Shown here: positions 1-10,362 of the stretch, in pieces
How the letters are laid out: each line of letters opens with the position of its first letter
Numbering within the stretch: position 1 is the first letter of the stretch
DNA from: Monocercomonoides exilis
Taxonomy: Eukaryota > Preaxostyla > Oxymonadida > Polymastigidae
Direction of reading: 5' to 3'
DNA: 64,000 nucleotides
Assembly (NCBI GenBank): GCA_001643675.2
Contig: LSRY02000004.1
Span: forward strand, 2,236,001 to 2,300,000
Notes under the pieces: model-generated
What the model was told of the DNA's origin: nothing
The model's input: only the letters and a program-made list of their open reading frames with translations
The model's database searches: none
Made by a program: the position numbers and the translations under genes

Positions 1-819
1 ACCGCTTCCATATGTCCATCGGCACTCCTGCACCACGTGCGTTCAAACACAAACCTTCCATTAACCGCAAAACAGCAAAAAACAAAAAATGCACACTTTT
101 CACATCCACCAGTCCACAATCTTCATCTGAAGAGCTGCTGGACGTCGGGTCTTCAATGTCTGTAACCATGGGAATCGACTCTTGGATCGCTCTCTCATTT
201 CCTGCGTGGCTTAAAACTTCTGTAGATTTCATCGATCTGGTATATAAATTGTTTTGTTAACTGATTCGCAGTTGTCCAATCGACCGCATTCACTCATTTG
301 GTTCATAAGCATTGCTAGGCAATCTGGTAATTTTTTTGGAGTGTTTTTGTGAATTTTCGTAGTCAATAGAAAAATATATTAGAGATGCTCTCTTCAAAAA
401 ATAATAACAAAAAATCAACAGACTCGATGACAGTGCAGCAGTCACAGGTGAGGATGGGCGGAGGAAGGGACGAGGGATGGATGCAGACGTGTGACGCAGA
501 CACGCACGTCAAAAATGTTGCTGATTCAGTTTTGGAGCTCAGACAAGAAGGACGGGGGAAGAAGACAGCATACAGCGTTAACGAAATGGCTTGCAGTTTT
601 TGTGCATAATGCATTTGGGTTTCGTTTTTTGTTCAGCGTCCATCCACCTGTGAAGCAAAAAAGGCTTGTTCGAAAGAAACGGGAACAGTCTGCGGAGAAA
701 AGAAAAAGGTTTGAGTGCTCGTTGCTGCCTGTGCACTGCAAGACATGTTTGGAATCGATTCATACTATGTTGCTATTTTGCCCCTCGTTTTGCGATGCAA
801 TGCTGACTTTTTGGTAGAT
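1..819. other. No assignable gene
   Basis: I see no protein I can recognise on either strand. Short open stretches exist (for example 12-260 and 385-609 on the plus strand), but they show no domain, no convincing splice structure and no family resemblance. The stretch could hold a decayed 5' part of the pseudogene that follows, but nothing in the sequence proves it. Confidence 0.4.
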
Positions 820-2695
820 AAAGGCGGTGAAGAGGAAGGAGATGAAGAAGAATTCAAGAGCGAAATAGACGAGGACGATAACTAGGAGTACGAGTTTGTT
901 GAAAAAGAAAAGGGGCTGGAGGAGGGAGCAGGACAAGTACATTCTGAGCAGGAGAGCATGGCTGATTGAAACACCGAGTTGGAGAGCAACCAGAAAGAGC
1001 CAATGAACCAGCTGGACGAGGACGATGAGGACGATGACGTCGAGGAGGATGAACATACCGGAGAACGGTCAGATGGCAACAGCAAGGATGACACTGAAAT
1101 GAGCGGGAGTGAGATGGAGGATCGAATGGCTGAGAGCGAGGAAGAGGAGGATGAAGCGAGCGGAAAAGAGAGCGAAGAAGCTGAATACGCTGTGAGCAGC
1201 ATGCAAGAGAAAATAGAGGAAGCAAGCGACTGGGAGTCTGCAGTCTCATCACCTTCTGGAAGCAGGCTGCATCTTTTTCCACAGCCATCTTCAGAAGAGC
1301 TGAGGAGGAAGAGTTCTGTTGTGGATGAGAAAGGAAGGAAAGAGGCAGAGAAAAGCGATGCTGAGGTGTGTGGTGAGGGTGCTTCAGAGACTTTGGGCAG
1401 CATGCAAAAGCAAAAGGAAGGAGTGCAGCTGCATCATTTTTGATATCTCTCCAACAGCTGCAGAAGGTTCATCAACCACAACACCAGGAAGAGGAGGAAA
1501 GGGGAAGGCGACTGGAAGAGCACCATCAGCAGAAGTGGCTGAGAGTAGCGGGCTGGATGCGAAGCAGGAGGTGAGGAGGCTGAAGGCAAAGTTGGAGGAA
1601 AAAGACGAAACGATCCTTCGGATATTGAAAGAGAAGAAGGAGGAGGCAGAGAAGATGGGGAATGAGCGAGAGCGGGAGAAGAGCAGAGAAGAGTCAACGG
1701 AGAGGAGCAGGGAAAGGGAGCGGGAACGAGAGAAGAACAGGATTCGGGAGCTGGTGGAGGCAGTAAAGCGAGAGGAGTAGGAGGAGGGGAAGGAAGCAGC
1801 GCAGGAGAAGATAAACCGGCTGAAGAGCACGATGAGAGGGATGGAGGAAGAGAAGGAGGAGCTGGGAGAGAGGCAGGGAGAAGTGAAGAGGACAGTGGAG
1901 GAGCTGAAGATGGAGAAGGAGGGAGGCAGAGGCGCGTCTGAAGAGGAAGATTGGAGAGATTGAGAATGAAAGAGATCGGGATCGGCGGTGGTATAAGACA
2001 GCGGAAGAGGAGTGGAACAGCGAAAAGGAGGAACTGGAGAAAGAAATACGATCACTGAAACAGCAGCTGCAGACGCCCCAACAACAACAGCATTCCACTG
2101 AACACTCTTCTCCATTGCTCAAATACACAGCCGGAGAAGAAATCGCAGGCAGAAACGAGCAGGTCATCTACTTATTTGAAGAGCGATCATCAGGAGTATG
2201 GGGCATCCAGCGCTTTCAGTGAGGATCCTCTGTCCTCTTTCTCTGCCGCTTCAGATTCAGCCATCGGAACATTCAGCCTCTTCTCAGCTGCTTTCTCGCT
2301 CTGGCCAGCACCTTTTGCCGTCTTCTTCTGCCTCTTCAACAACATCTTCTTCTTCCCATTTAACTGCTCCGGATGCTGCTTCTTCATATTCATTAAGCAC
2401 TTCTTCGTCTGAGAACGCCTATTCATTTTTGGATGGCTTTCCTTCTTCTCGTCCTTCAACTGCGAGAAGAACTCTGCGAAGACTGTGCAATGATAGTGGC
2501 ATTATTAGCGATGCTGTTGGCGAAAGAGAAAAAGAGAAGGAAAGAAGCAGCAGAGCTAAAATTGAGCTCGATGAAGAAATTGAAGGACGAAACGACAAAT
2601 ATGGAAGGAATGACCGAAGAAAAGGAAACCGTCGATATCCAAATACACTTTCTTCTTCTTCTTCTTCTTATTCTTCTTCCACATCATCTGGTTGA
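820..2695 (+). pseudogene. Decayed coiled-coil protein gene
   Basis: The plus strand keeps a clear coding flavour but cannot be read through. An acidic Glu/Asp-rich part (about 820-1300) is followed by a long coiled-coil (about 1560-2060, with heptad-like pieces such as EVRRLKAKLEEKDE and RIRELVEAVKREE), then a Ser-rich tail. The frame is broken by TAG at 883-885, TGA at 967-969 and TAG at 1778-1780. Frame changes fall near 1420-1440, 1922, 2130 and 2270-2300. On both sides of each break the protein character continues, so these look like disabling mutations, not introns. The parent function is unknown; such proteins are often cytoskeletal, but no family motif is visible. Uncorrected indels in the assembly are the main alternative, though neighbouring genes are intact. 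An uninterrupted Ser-rich frame on the minus strand (1384-2115) is the complement of Glu/Arg codons. Confidence 0.65.
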
Positions 2696-3574
2696 ACCTC
2701 TTTCCATTCTGTATCTGTATCAGAGAAAAAGACAGATATGACGAAGAAACGAAGTAATTGATAGTCGAAGAAAAGAAACACATACGTGAGAAATTTAAAG
2801 AATGAAAATGAAAGAAAACAAAGGAGATTCAAAAGCGAATGAAGAGAAAGAGAAAGAAGATTATGAACACGAGAGTGGATAAAGAGGGAAGTCAGACAGA
2901 GAGGATTGAAGAGACTGTTGAATGAATGGAAATGAATGGAAAATGAGGTGAAAGAAGATGGAAGAACATCGAAAAAAATTTGTGATTCTTTTTGTCGAAT
3001 GTGGATTTGGGAAAAATATGTCGAAGATAAAAAAAATAACAATGAAAGAATTGAGACTAAATTTTTTTTCTTTATGAATTTTGTTCCACTCAATGCTATC
3101 AAATGTATTTGTCAACTTTTTAACTTTTCAATATTTTTTTGATTGGGAATGAAAGACTTATAATAATATGACAGTCGAAAACATTTGGAGTAAGTCATTG
3201 TTTTTTTCATAAATGCAAGAGTGTTGTTTCATTTTAGTGTTTTTTTTTAGAAAAAAATGGTTTGAGTGAGGGCCAATATAATTATTTCGAAAAAGAATTT
3301 TTAAACAGATAGACTGAATCAGTGATGCAATAAGCGGGAGCCTGTTGATGTGAAAGTTGTTTTTTCAACTTGTGAAGATGCTTGAAAGATTAAGAAAAAA
3401 GAAAAGTTAATGTTTCGACAAAATAATAAAAGTATTTTTTGAATTCAGGATTTTTTTTTTAATTTGAAATATTGAACACTGAATTTATTATTGTGAAAGA
3501 ATGCTTAAGATTAGAACTGTTAAGATTTTCTTTTTTGAAAAAGAAAAATTGAACCATAAGTACTTATTTTTGTA
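2696..3574. other. AT-rich intergenic DNA
   Basis: Long A and T runs and scattered stops in all frames. No RNA gene, repeat or protein was recognised. The last part should carry the promoter of the dipeptidase gene, but no specific element could be named. Confidence 0.5.
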
Positions 3575-5778
3575 ATGGTAAGTGAATATCTATTTTCATT
3601 TTTCTTGATATTTGGTCTTTTTTATTAACTTTTGATGAAAATCAAAGACTACAATACATCCACTTTTCCCGCCACAACTATGGAAGCACTTTGAAATGTT
3701 GCTAAAAACTCCAAGAGGATCTGGAAATACAAAGGAGATCGCAGAGAAAGTATTCCAATTTGGAAATTCTCTTAAATATGAAACAATAAGAGATGAAGTT
3801 GGAAATGTTTTAATACGAAAGCCAGCATCAGCTGGAAAGGAGGACTCTCCATATGTCTGCCTTCAATGCCATCTTGATATGGTATGATTTTTTGTTATAA
3901 TTATGATATTTGTTTTTGCAAATCTTTTTTTAATCCAACGAATTATATTATTTAGGTATGCGAAAAGAGTCCAAAAGTTGATTTAGATATGACAAAGTGC
4001 GAAATTACTCCAGTTGTTGTTGAAGATGGTGAGTTTGGACCAAAGTTGATGGCAAAGGATACAACGCTTGGTGCAGACGACGGGATTGGTGTTGCAACAG
4101 TTCTTGCAATTTTGGAAGACAAGGATCTTATTCATGGCCCATTGGAATGCTTGTTTACAATTGATGAAGTTTGAATCATTGTTGTTACACTTTTTTAACA
4201 ATTTTTTAATCATACGTATGTTGACATCAAAATATAAAAGGAAGTTGGAATGGTTGGAGCTCGCGGGATTAAACCAGGATTTTTAAAGGCATATTTTTTT
4301 TTCTCGAAAATTATGAAGCTTTTATTTTTTTTTTGAAAAATTTATCAATACCAACAGAGTAACTTACTTGTTAATCTCGACTCAGAAGAAGACTGGAGAA
4401 TTACAGTTGGTTGTGCTGGAGGATTTAACGTGGATCATACTCTTCCAATTGAAGTTGAAAAAGATGTGAATTCTTTAGAAGGATGCGAAGGTTTGAAGAA
4501 AAATATAATTGTGAAAAAAGCAAGAACTCTAATGAAATTTATTCCTTTTCGATGAAAAATTCCTCAAAGCAATCCATGTTTCTATATCCGATTGCATGAG
4601 CGGTCACAGCGGGTGCGAGATACACTTGGGAAGACTAAATCCGATTATTGCACTTGGACGATTGCTCAGACGTGTTGAAAAAAATGGAGTGGAATTGCGT
4701 CTTGCTATGATTGCTGGAGGAACAAAGCGAAATGTTATTCCGGCTGATTCGAAAGCCATAATTATTGTTAAGAAGGAAGAAAACGAAAAAGTTCTGGACA
4801 TCATGGAAGTTGAATGGAATGGTTTGTGATCATTTGAAAAAAGAAAAAAAAAACATAATATCATTTATGGAACACGAATGATTTTGTAAAAGACGGATAA
4901 CTTTTTTGCACCAAAGCATTTTTATTGAATATTTAAACATCCACAATTATTCTTTCTGCTTCTTAACCAAACTGATGTTTCCTCTCTGTTATTTTAGCCA
5001 TTCGCGAGGAATGCGAAGCGATTGAGCCGAATGTTAAGATGGAGGCGATTGTTGTCTCAATGCCAAGTGATCCATCTGCTGTGCTGACAAAGGAATCATC
5101 ACACAAACTGCTGTCTGCTGTCATCACATCTCCACACGGAGTGTTGAGGTTCGAATACAAACAAATGAAAGAAACGGAAACTTTTTATTGATAATAACTT
5201 TTTTGATTCAATCACAATTTCTTTTTTTATAATGATATAATTTTTATTTTTTATTTCTTTTGATGCTTCAAAGAATGTCACCTGTTGTCCCTGGACTTGT
5301 TGAGTCGTCCATCAACTTCTTTTCGGTGCGTCTCAATCCAGAGTCATCCACCGCTGCATCTTCAGAAGCCTCATCGTCTTCTGCAGCGTCCTCCTCAATC
5401 GTGCTCTCCTTCTTCGCCCGCTCCTCCAGCGATTCTCAGCTCGACCTCATTTGGGAGCAGCTTTTGGCGCGGTGCGAGCTCCTCGGGATGACAAGCGGGC
5501 CGCAGCAGAACTTCTACCACGGCTGGCAGCCAGACACATCCACGTCGCTCTTCAAGGCGACCGACAAGGCATTCCGCGAGGCACACGGAAAGGAGCCGGA
5601 GATTTATGCTGTCCACGCTGGGCTGGAATGCGGCATCCTCAGCGGAGCACTCGAGGGCCTCAAGTGCATCTCGCTGGGACCTTATGTCACATCTCCACAT
5701 ACCACACAGGAAAGCTTACATCTTAAATCAATCAAGCCTTTCTACGATACAGTGAAGAACCTTCTGAAAGAACTCTAA
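3575..5778 (+). CDS. PepD-like M20 aminoacyl-histidine dipeptidase (8 exons)
   Basis: Cytosolic metallopeptidase that would hydrolyse dipeptides such as Xaa-His (PepD/M20C family). Exons: 3575-3577, 3648-3881, 3956-4168, 4241-4288, 4358-4490, 4570-4821, 4998-5148, 5274-5778; 512 aa, against about 485 in bacterial PepD. The two-zinc site is complete: His76/Asp78 in CHLDMV, bridging Asp120 in GADDGIG, Glu150/Glu151 in TIDEEVG, Asp174 in NLDSEED, and His459 in HAGLECG. The dimerisation (lid) domain with SGHSGCEIHLG is present, and so is GWQPD near the C terminus. The start is the ATG at 3575, which is immediately followed by a GTAAGT donor, so exon 1 is only the start codon. No ATG lies upstream in frame of exon 2, where a TGA sits at 3636. 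Intron 4 appears to be GC-AG. A Ser/Ala-rich insert follows LNPES in exon 8. The enzyme family is mainly bacterial, so an old transfer is plausible. Function is near certain, the exact start less so. Confidence 0.93.
3578..3647 (+). other. Intron directly after the start codon
   Basis: Begins GTAAGTG and ends TCAAAG. It separates ATG (3575-3577) from ACT at 3648 in phase 0. It contains TTAAC, a possible branch point, near 3626. The downstream frame runs open to the conserved dipeptidase N terminus. Confidence 0.65.
4289..4357 (+). other. Probable GC-AG intron in the dipeptidase gene
   Basis: The conserved reading frame ends with TTT TTA AAG at 4288 and resumes with AGT AAC TTA at 4358 (the NLDSEE motif). 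No GT donor exists nearby that keeps the frame; GCATAT is the only workable 5' splice site, with CAACAG as the 3' site. Confidence 0.6.
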
Positions 5779-6126
5779 ACCATTGCTTCGAATGAGTCAT
5801 ACCAATTATTAATTGTTTAATGCAATTGCAGACAGCTTCAACATGAAAGAGGAAAATTTTATTTGAAAACATTTTATCAACAAATTTATTTGTAGTCTTT
5901 TTCTTATTAATTTTCAACAAGATTAATTGCTTCTTTTTATTATCTTCATTGACCTTCCTCAACACTGAAAAATGAAAACATTCATTAAATTATTTTAATA
6001 CATCTTCAATATGATACACATTTTTCCTTTCTATTCAAATCAATTAAAGAAAACAAATTTCGATAACTTGAAAATAAAAAATTAAAATTTCGATCAAACC
6101 AGTATCTGAAACATAATAACCGCTTT
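5779..6126. other. AT-rich intergenic DNA
   Basis: The 3' flank of the dipeptidase gene and 5' flank of the next small gene. Nothing recognisable beyond A/T runs. Confidence 0.5.
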
Positions 6127-6622
6127 ATGAGCTCATCTTTTTCTGAAACAAGTAGTTCAACTTTAGAAGAAGAAAAAGAAAAAACCAGGCAACAAGCTCA
6201 AAAATTGTCATATTACCTTTGGAATAGAGTGCGCCATTTGCTTTTTTTAAATTGTTTCATGAAAAGAATTGTTTATGAAATCAACAGCTAAATCCAGGAT
6301 ATGTTGATGATACGAGTACTTGGACAACAACAACAAAAGAAGAATTTGGAAGAGATAAATTTGAAAAGATGGATGATCCAGACACATTGAACAGATCATT
6401 TCACAAGAAACAGGATGAGCATACGGTTTGAGTTTTCAGAATTACACAACCCGCACACATTTTATTTTGCTATTGTTTCTTTATGATATTTGCTATATTA
6501 AAGAGATACATGGAAGCTTCGGTGTGTTGTTTTTATCGTAATTTATTTAATAATTTGCATATTTTCAGGCAAGACAACATAACATGACTCTTATAAAACC
6601 AACAGGAACACCACAGCAATAA
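6127..6622 (+). CDS. Small hypothetical protein, 97 aa (3 exons)
   Basis: Not recognised. Exons 6127-6228, 6288-6425 and 6569-6622 join in phase 0 across introns with GTGCGC...CAACAG and GTTTGA...TTTCAG borders. The protein begins MSSSFSETSSS, then a charged helical stretch, then LNPGYVDDTSTWTTTTKEEF, and ends in a short basic/polar tail with a TAA stop. It has no signal peptide, membrane segment or known domain. The Tyr/Trp/Thr-rich centre and small size recall microtubule inner proteins of flagella, but that is only an impression. It is supported by three exons whose phases agree and by continuous codon use; every exon is short, so the gene is easy to miss. It lies between the dipeptidase gene and the converging La gene. 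Confidence 0.6.
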
Positions 6623-6914
6623 CTTTTGTATTTTGATATATTTTTGTTTTGCTATAACCCCTCCTGCATTTCATATCCTTTCATCACCATCTTTAACTAG
6701 TTTATTTTCTTTGCTCAGCTTTCAAATGATGAACACTTTATCGCGTTTTTTGATCTTGTCATAAATACAAGATAATTCCATTTCAAAAACTTTTTTGTGT
6801 GAAATTAGAATAGTGTTCTTTTGAACAAAAATACTGTATTTTTTTATTGTAAAGAAGTGTTTCATTTTGAAAAATAACATAGTTATAAATTACATAAAGG
6901 TTTGCCAAAGGTGC

Positions 6915-9031
6915 CTACTCATCGTCTTCTGAAGCAATAACCGTTCTTGTTCCAGCACCCTTTGCTGCTTTGTGCGACTTACCTTCTTCATCTTCATCTT
7001 CATCACCCATATTATTTCTACGATTTCCTCTGCCTCTGCCTCTTCCTCTACCTCCTCTACCTCTTCCCCTTCCAAATCTTCCTTTTCCTGCCTTTTGCTG
7101 CTCTTCTTTTCTCTCCATTGCCTTTAATCTCCTGTCCACAATGTTTTCCCACTCTTTTTTCTCTTCTTCTCCATCCAATATTTTAACTATTGGTGCTGAT
7201 CCATTAAGGGTATGCACTGGTGTTTCAGCAGCAGCTGATTCCTGAAGAGCTTGGTTTGCTTGTTGGCAGCCTTCTGGTGTGCGATATCTTGCCAGTCTAA
7301 ATTATTAGTTGAGATAGCAGTTATCCATAAATAAAAAAAAAAAAAATCATAAAATAACACCAAAAACATTAATTCAAATGAATGTTAATGAATAAAAAGA
7401 ATAAAAAGGGAAAGAACAACATAATAAGGATGCATATATTATTTGAGAGACAGGGAAAACAGGTTTCATTTATTATAAAACGCATTTGAATATCTCCCAA
7501 TTTTAACAATTACTATTTCCATTTGATACACCACCAGACACATGAACATTTAACCTGGGGAGAATAATATGGAATATTTTCTTCAAAAATGAACGAAAGA
7601 ATTTTCATCCAAATCTTTCTTTCAATTCGTTCATAAACGATCAACGACTTTCCGTCTCTTTCTCTCTCATTTTTATTTATTCATTCATTCATTCGTAAAA
7701 CTTATTTTATTTCTTTAAAAGCCTTTATGAAACAAACCCGACAAAAGAATCTTCTTTTTCGTCGAAATCAACACGAGCAATTTCTCCAAAATGCCCAAAG
7801 AAATCCTTCAGTGCGATGAGTGAAAGCGATGATGTTGGAGAATTGAAGATAAACGAAAGAAGAATTCCCTTTTGGTAATCTGAATAAAAGTTTCATATCA
7901 TTCAAAGAGGGCAAAAATATGAAATAAAATATCGTGAATTCAATCAAAAAATTCATTAAAACAATCAAAAAATAAAAGTTCATTTTTTTTTATTTATTAA
8001 TTTCATATTTTATTTTTGTTCACCGATGATTTTCATACTTTCTCTATCATTCTCAATTTCCTTTCTTCGTTTCTCTCTTTCTTCAGCTTCCGCCTTTTGT
8101 CGTTCTTCCTTAAGCCTGCGTTTTTCATTTACGTGTCTGACTGGTTCTCCTTCTACTTTGCGAAATTGCTCTCTTGAATTTTTCAAAAAAAAAAAAAAGA
8201 TTATGATTTCAAAAATTTTTACGCATAAAAGTTTAATATTATGATAACAAACATTGTCATTCTTTCTAACGTTGATTCTCCGTACACTGGAACTGGATCA
8301 AGTGAAGCAAATTTGTCGCATTCATCTTTTACTTTAAAAACAACAAAAGCACTTCCCTATCATTATACAAACATAAAATCAAATTTATATCGTTAAAAAA
8401 TGAAAATGTTAATGTTAATATCATATGATTAAAATTTATGTAACATACAGTAAATTCTTTGCTTTGCAAATCTCTTCGCATGCGGATAGCTCCTATTTGT
8501 CCATATTTCTCGAAAAATTGAATTAATTCTTCTAAAGTTGCTTCCTTTGGCAATCCTTTCTAAAACAGAAATTTCATTATAAAATAAAAACTAATCACCA
8601 AAAAACAAACTATGTAAAGGGTGCGATTGTCAAGTTCTTCTTGAGATGGAGCACTTGTCTTCCTTCGAACCTTAGTTTTATCTTCTGATAGAACAAGAAG
8701 TTCAGAATCAGAGATCGCATCTGCAATCACAGGCACATCCTTACTCAATGCAGCGAGCTTTTTAAATGTTGTAAGGACAGAAATATCGATCCCTAAAGGA
8801 AAAGTCATGTTCATAAATACAGATCAAAACAATATTTGCCATACATCCTTCGGGAGTTTTTTTGCATTCTGCTTGAAGAAATTTGTCTCTCGGTAAGTTT
8901 TCATCACTGAAATAGAATTCTATAAATTTAAAAAGAGAGAAAGAAAATGCAAAATAACTTAAAAAATAAATTACCGCACCAATCTGCTTCTTGATTGCAA
9001 TTTTTGTTTCTGGTGATATTTCTTCACTCAT
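6915..9031 (-). CDS. La protein (LaM-RRM1-RRM2), 8 exons
   Basis: Nuclear RNA chaperone that binds the 3' UUU-OH of RNA polymerase III transcripts (pre-tRNA, 5S precursors, U6) and protects them from exonucleases. Exons, 5' to 3' on the minus strand: 9031-8980, 8919-8845, 8792-8611, 8559-8449, 8356-8253, 8172-8024, 7879-7738, 7296-6915; 398 aa, close to human La (408). The La motif reads QIEFYFSDENLPRDKFL then EGWIDISVLTTFKKL. RRM1 starts RTLYIKGLPKEAT and contains GSAFVVF. A charged linker follows (about residues 175-225), then RRM2 (KGILLSF ... LKDFFGHFGEIARVDF). The C-terminal tail is GRG-rich (about 335-365) and then acidic. The start is the only ATG before the La motif. In exon 7, the TTCAG acceptor (exon starts at 7879) keeps frame, while a closer AAAAG acceptor would not. 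The stop is TAG. Confidence 0.93.
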
Positions 9032-9527
9032 TTCTTAACAAATCAAATTAGATAGATTTCTGTGGATCTCATTTTTAATGGAGCAAACCTTTCACTTAAA
9101 ATATCACTCAATTCAAGATCTGTGCTGATCTTTAACGATCGAAACCATAAGAAATATTAATCACCCAAAATGAACATTCGATTTATCAATTATTTTTTAA
9201 GCGAATTGTAACCGTGATTTATTGTTTATGTTTAAAGTTTCAATTTTCGAGAAAGCGATGCTTTTTAACTTTGAAAAAAGATTACTGTTATTTTATGCGT
9301 TTGTGAAGATAAAAATTTATAAGTTGAAGTTCAATAATTCATGAGCTCAATAAATAAGATGAGAAAGATAAATTGATACATTAACACTTATTGCCTTTTG
9401 CAATAAAAACAAGTTCATGTTGATTGCCTTTTCAAACAATATATATTCAATTAACAAATTGTCCATTCTCTTTTCACAAAGTTTTGAGCTTGTAATCTTC
9501 AAATATAAACATATATATATTAATTAT
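9032..9527. other. AT-rich intergenic DNA
   Basis: Lies between the La gene and the 3' end of the 173-aa gene. It contains no recognisable gene or RNA. Confidence 0.5.
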
Positions 9528-10300
9528 TCACAGTCCCTTCCCAGAATCATAATATTCTTTCTTTGATGAATCATTTTCTTTAAGTTCTGGTGGAGTTTTG
9601 AACGTGGAATAGTGTTTAGAGTATGCCTTAAATGATACAGGCAAATCATCTCTCATTGTGGTCGGAAACTCTGTTGCAGAACCACCTACGAGGGAATCAT
9701 GAAAAGAGCACGTATTTGAAGTCGAAGACATTTGCAAAGAAGGACTTTCATTTTCCGCTATCGAATGGCCTGATGCAATCTCTTGTTCGCACTCTAAATT
9801 CTCTTAAAAAATTATTTTTTGTAATTCAAAAAACAAAACAATTGAAAAGAATATGATACTTTTTTGAAGATAAACAGTCAAGTTTCGAATATCGAATTTT
9901 CGAATATTGAACTCTCTTTTAAGGGTTTTGCTTTGTGTTAATTTCTAAGTATGATTTTTAAAGCAACTTATCTTTTAAGTGTTCTAAATCGTGAGAGAAA
10001 CCTGATATAATGACTGTGATCTTGCTTTCAGAATAAGATGATAGATACTTCCTAAAAGTTTTTCAATTTCAGCGTTATGTTTTGAAACAACTTTTTCATC
10101 TAAAAAAACTTTTTTTATCAATCTCCAAGGAAGCACATAAGCAGCACACATTTTAAAAACATAGACAACGCTTGAACGTTAGAGCGTAATAAAGAAATTT
10201 TCTTTTTATGCGTACGAGGCTTGTTTGATGCCTTCAAAATATCCCTAACTTGCTGATGAAGCTTATTAAGAGAAGGTGTATCAGAAGATATTGAACTCAT
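9528..10300 (-). CDS. Hypothetical 173-aa protein (3 exons)
   Basis: Not recognised. Exons, 5' to 3' on the minus strand: 10300-10150, 10099-10002, 9800-9528; phases 1 and 0 agree. The N-terminal half is predicted helical and basic (LHQQVRDILKASNKPRTHKK, then YEKVVSKHNAEIEKLLGS), perhaps a short coiled coil. The C-terminal half is Ser/Thr-rich and polar, ending YYDSGKGL with a TAA stop. No signal peptide or membrane span is seen. The size and helical N terminus would suit a subunit of a cytoskeletal or kinetochore complex, but no motif supports that. It is divergently transcribed from the ubiquitin protease gene, with 62 bp between the two start codons, so the two may share a promoter. Confidence 0.6.
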
Positions 10301-10362
10301 TTTTCGAAAGTATTTTGATTTACGTATAGTCGAATAAATACAAATTACTCATTGTTTGCAAA
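10301..10362. promoter_or_regulatory. Short bidirectional promoter region
   Basis: Only 62 bp separate the start codon of the 173-aa gene (minus strand) from the proposed start of the ubiquitin protease gene (plus strand). Any core promoter for both genes must overlap here or extend into transcribed sequence. The stretch is AT-rich and includes a TTTTCGAAAG segment; no known element can be named. Confidence 0.4.

Noticed and set aside
1384-2115. 243-aa Ser/Phe-rich frame on the minus strand
   Set aside because: It is open, but the plus strand shows clear coiled-coil heptads; the minus frame is a by-product of Glu/Arg codons.
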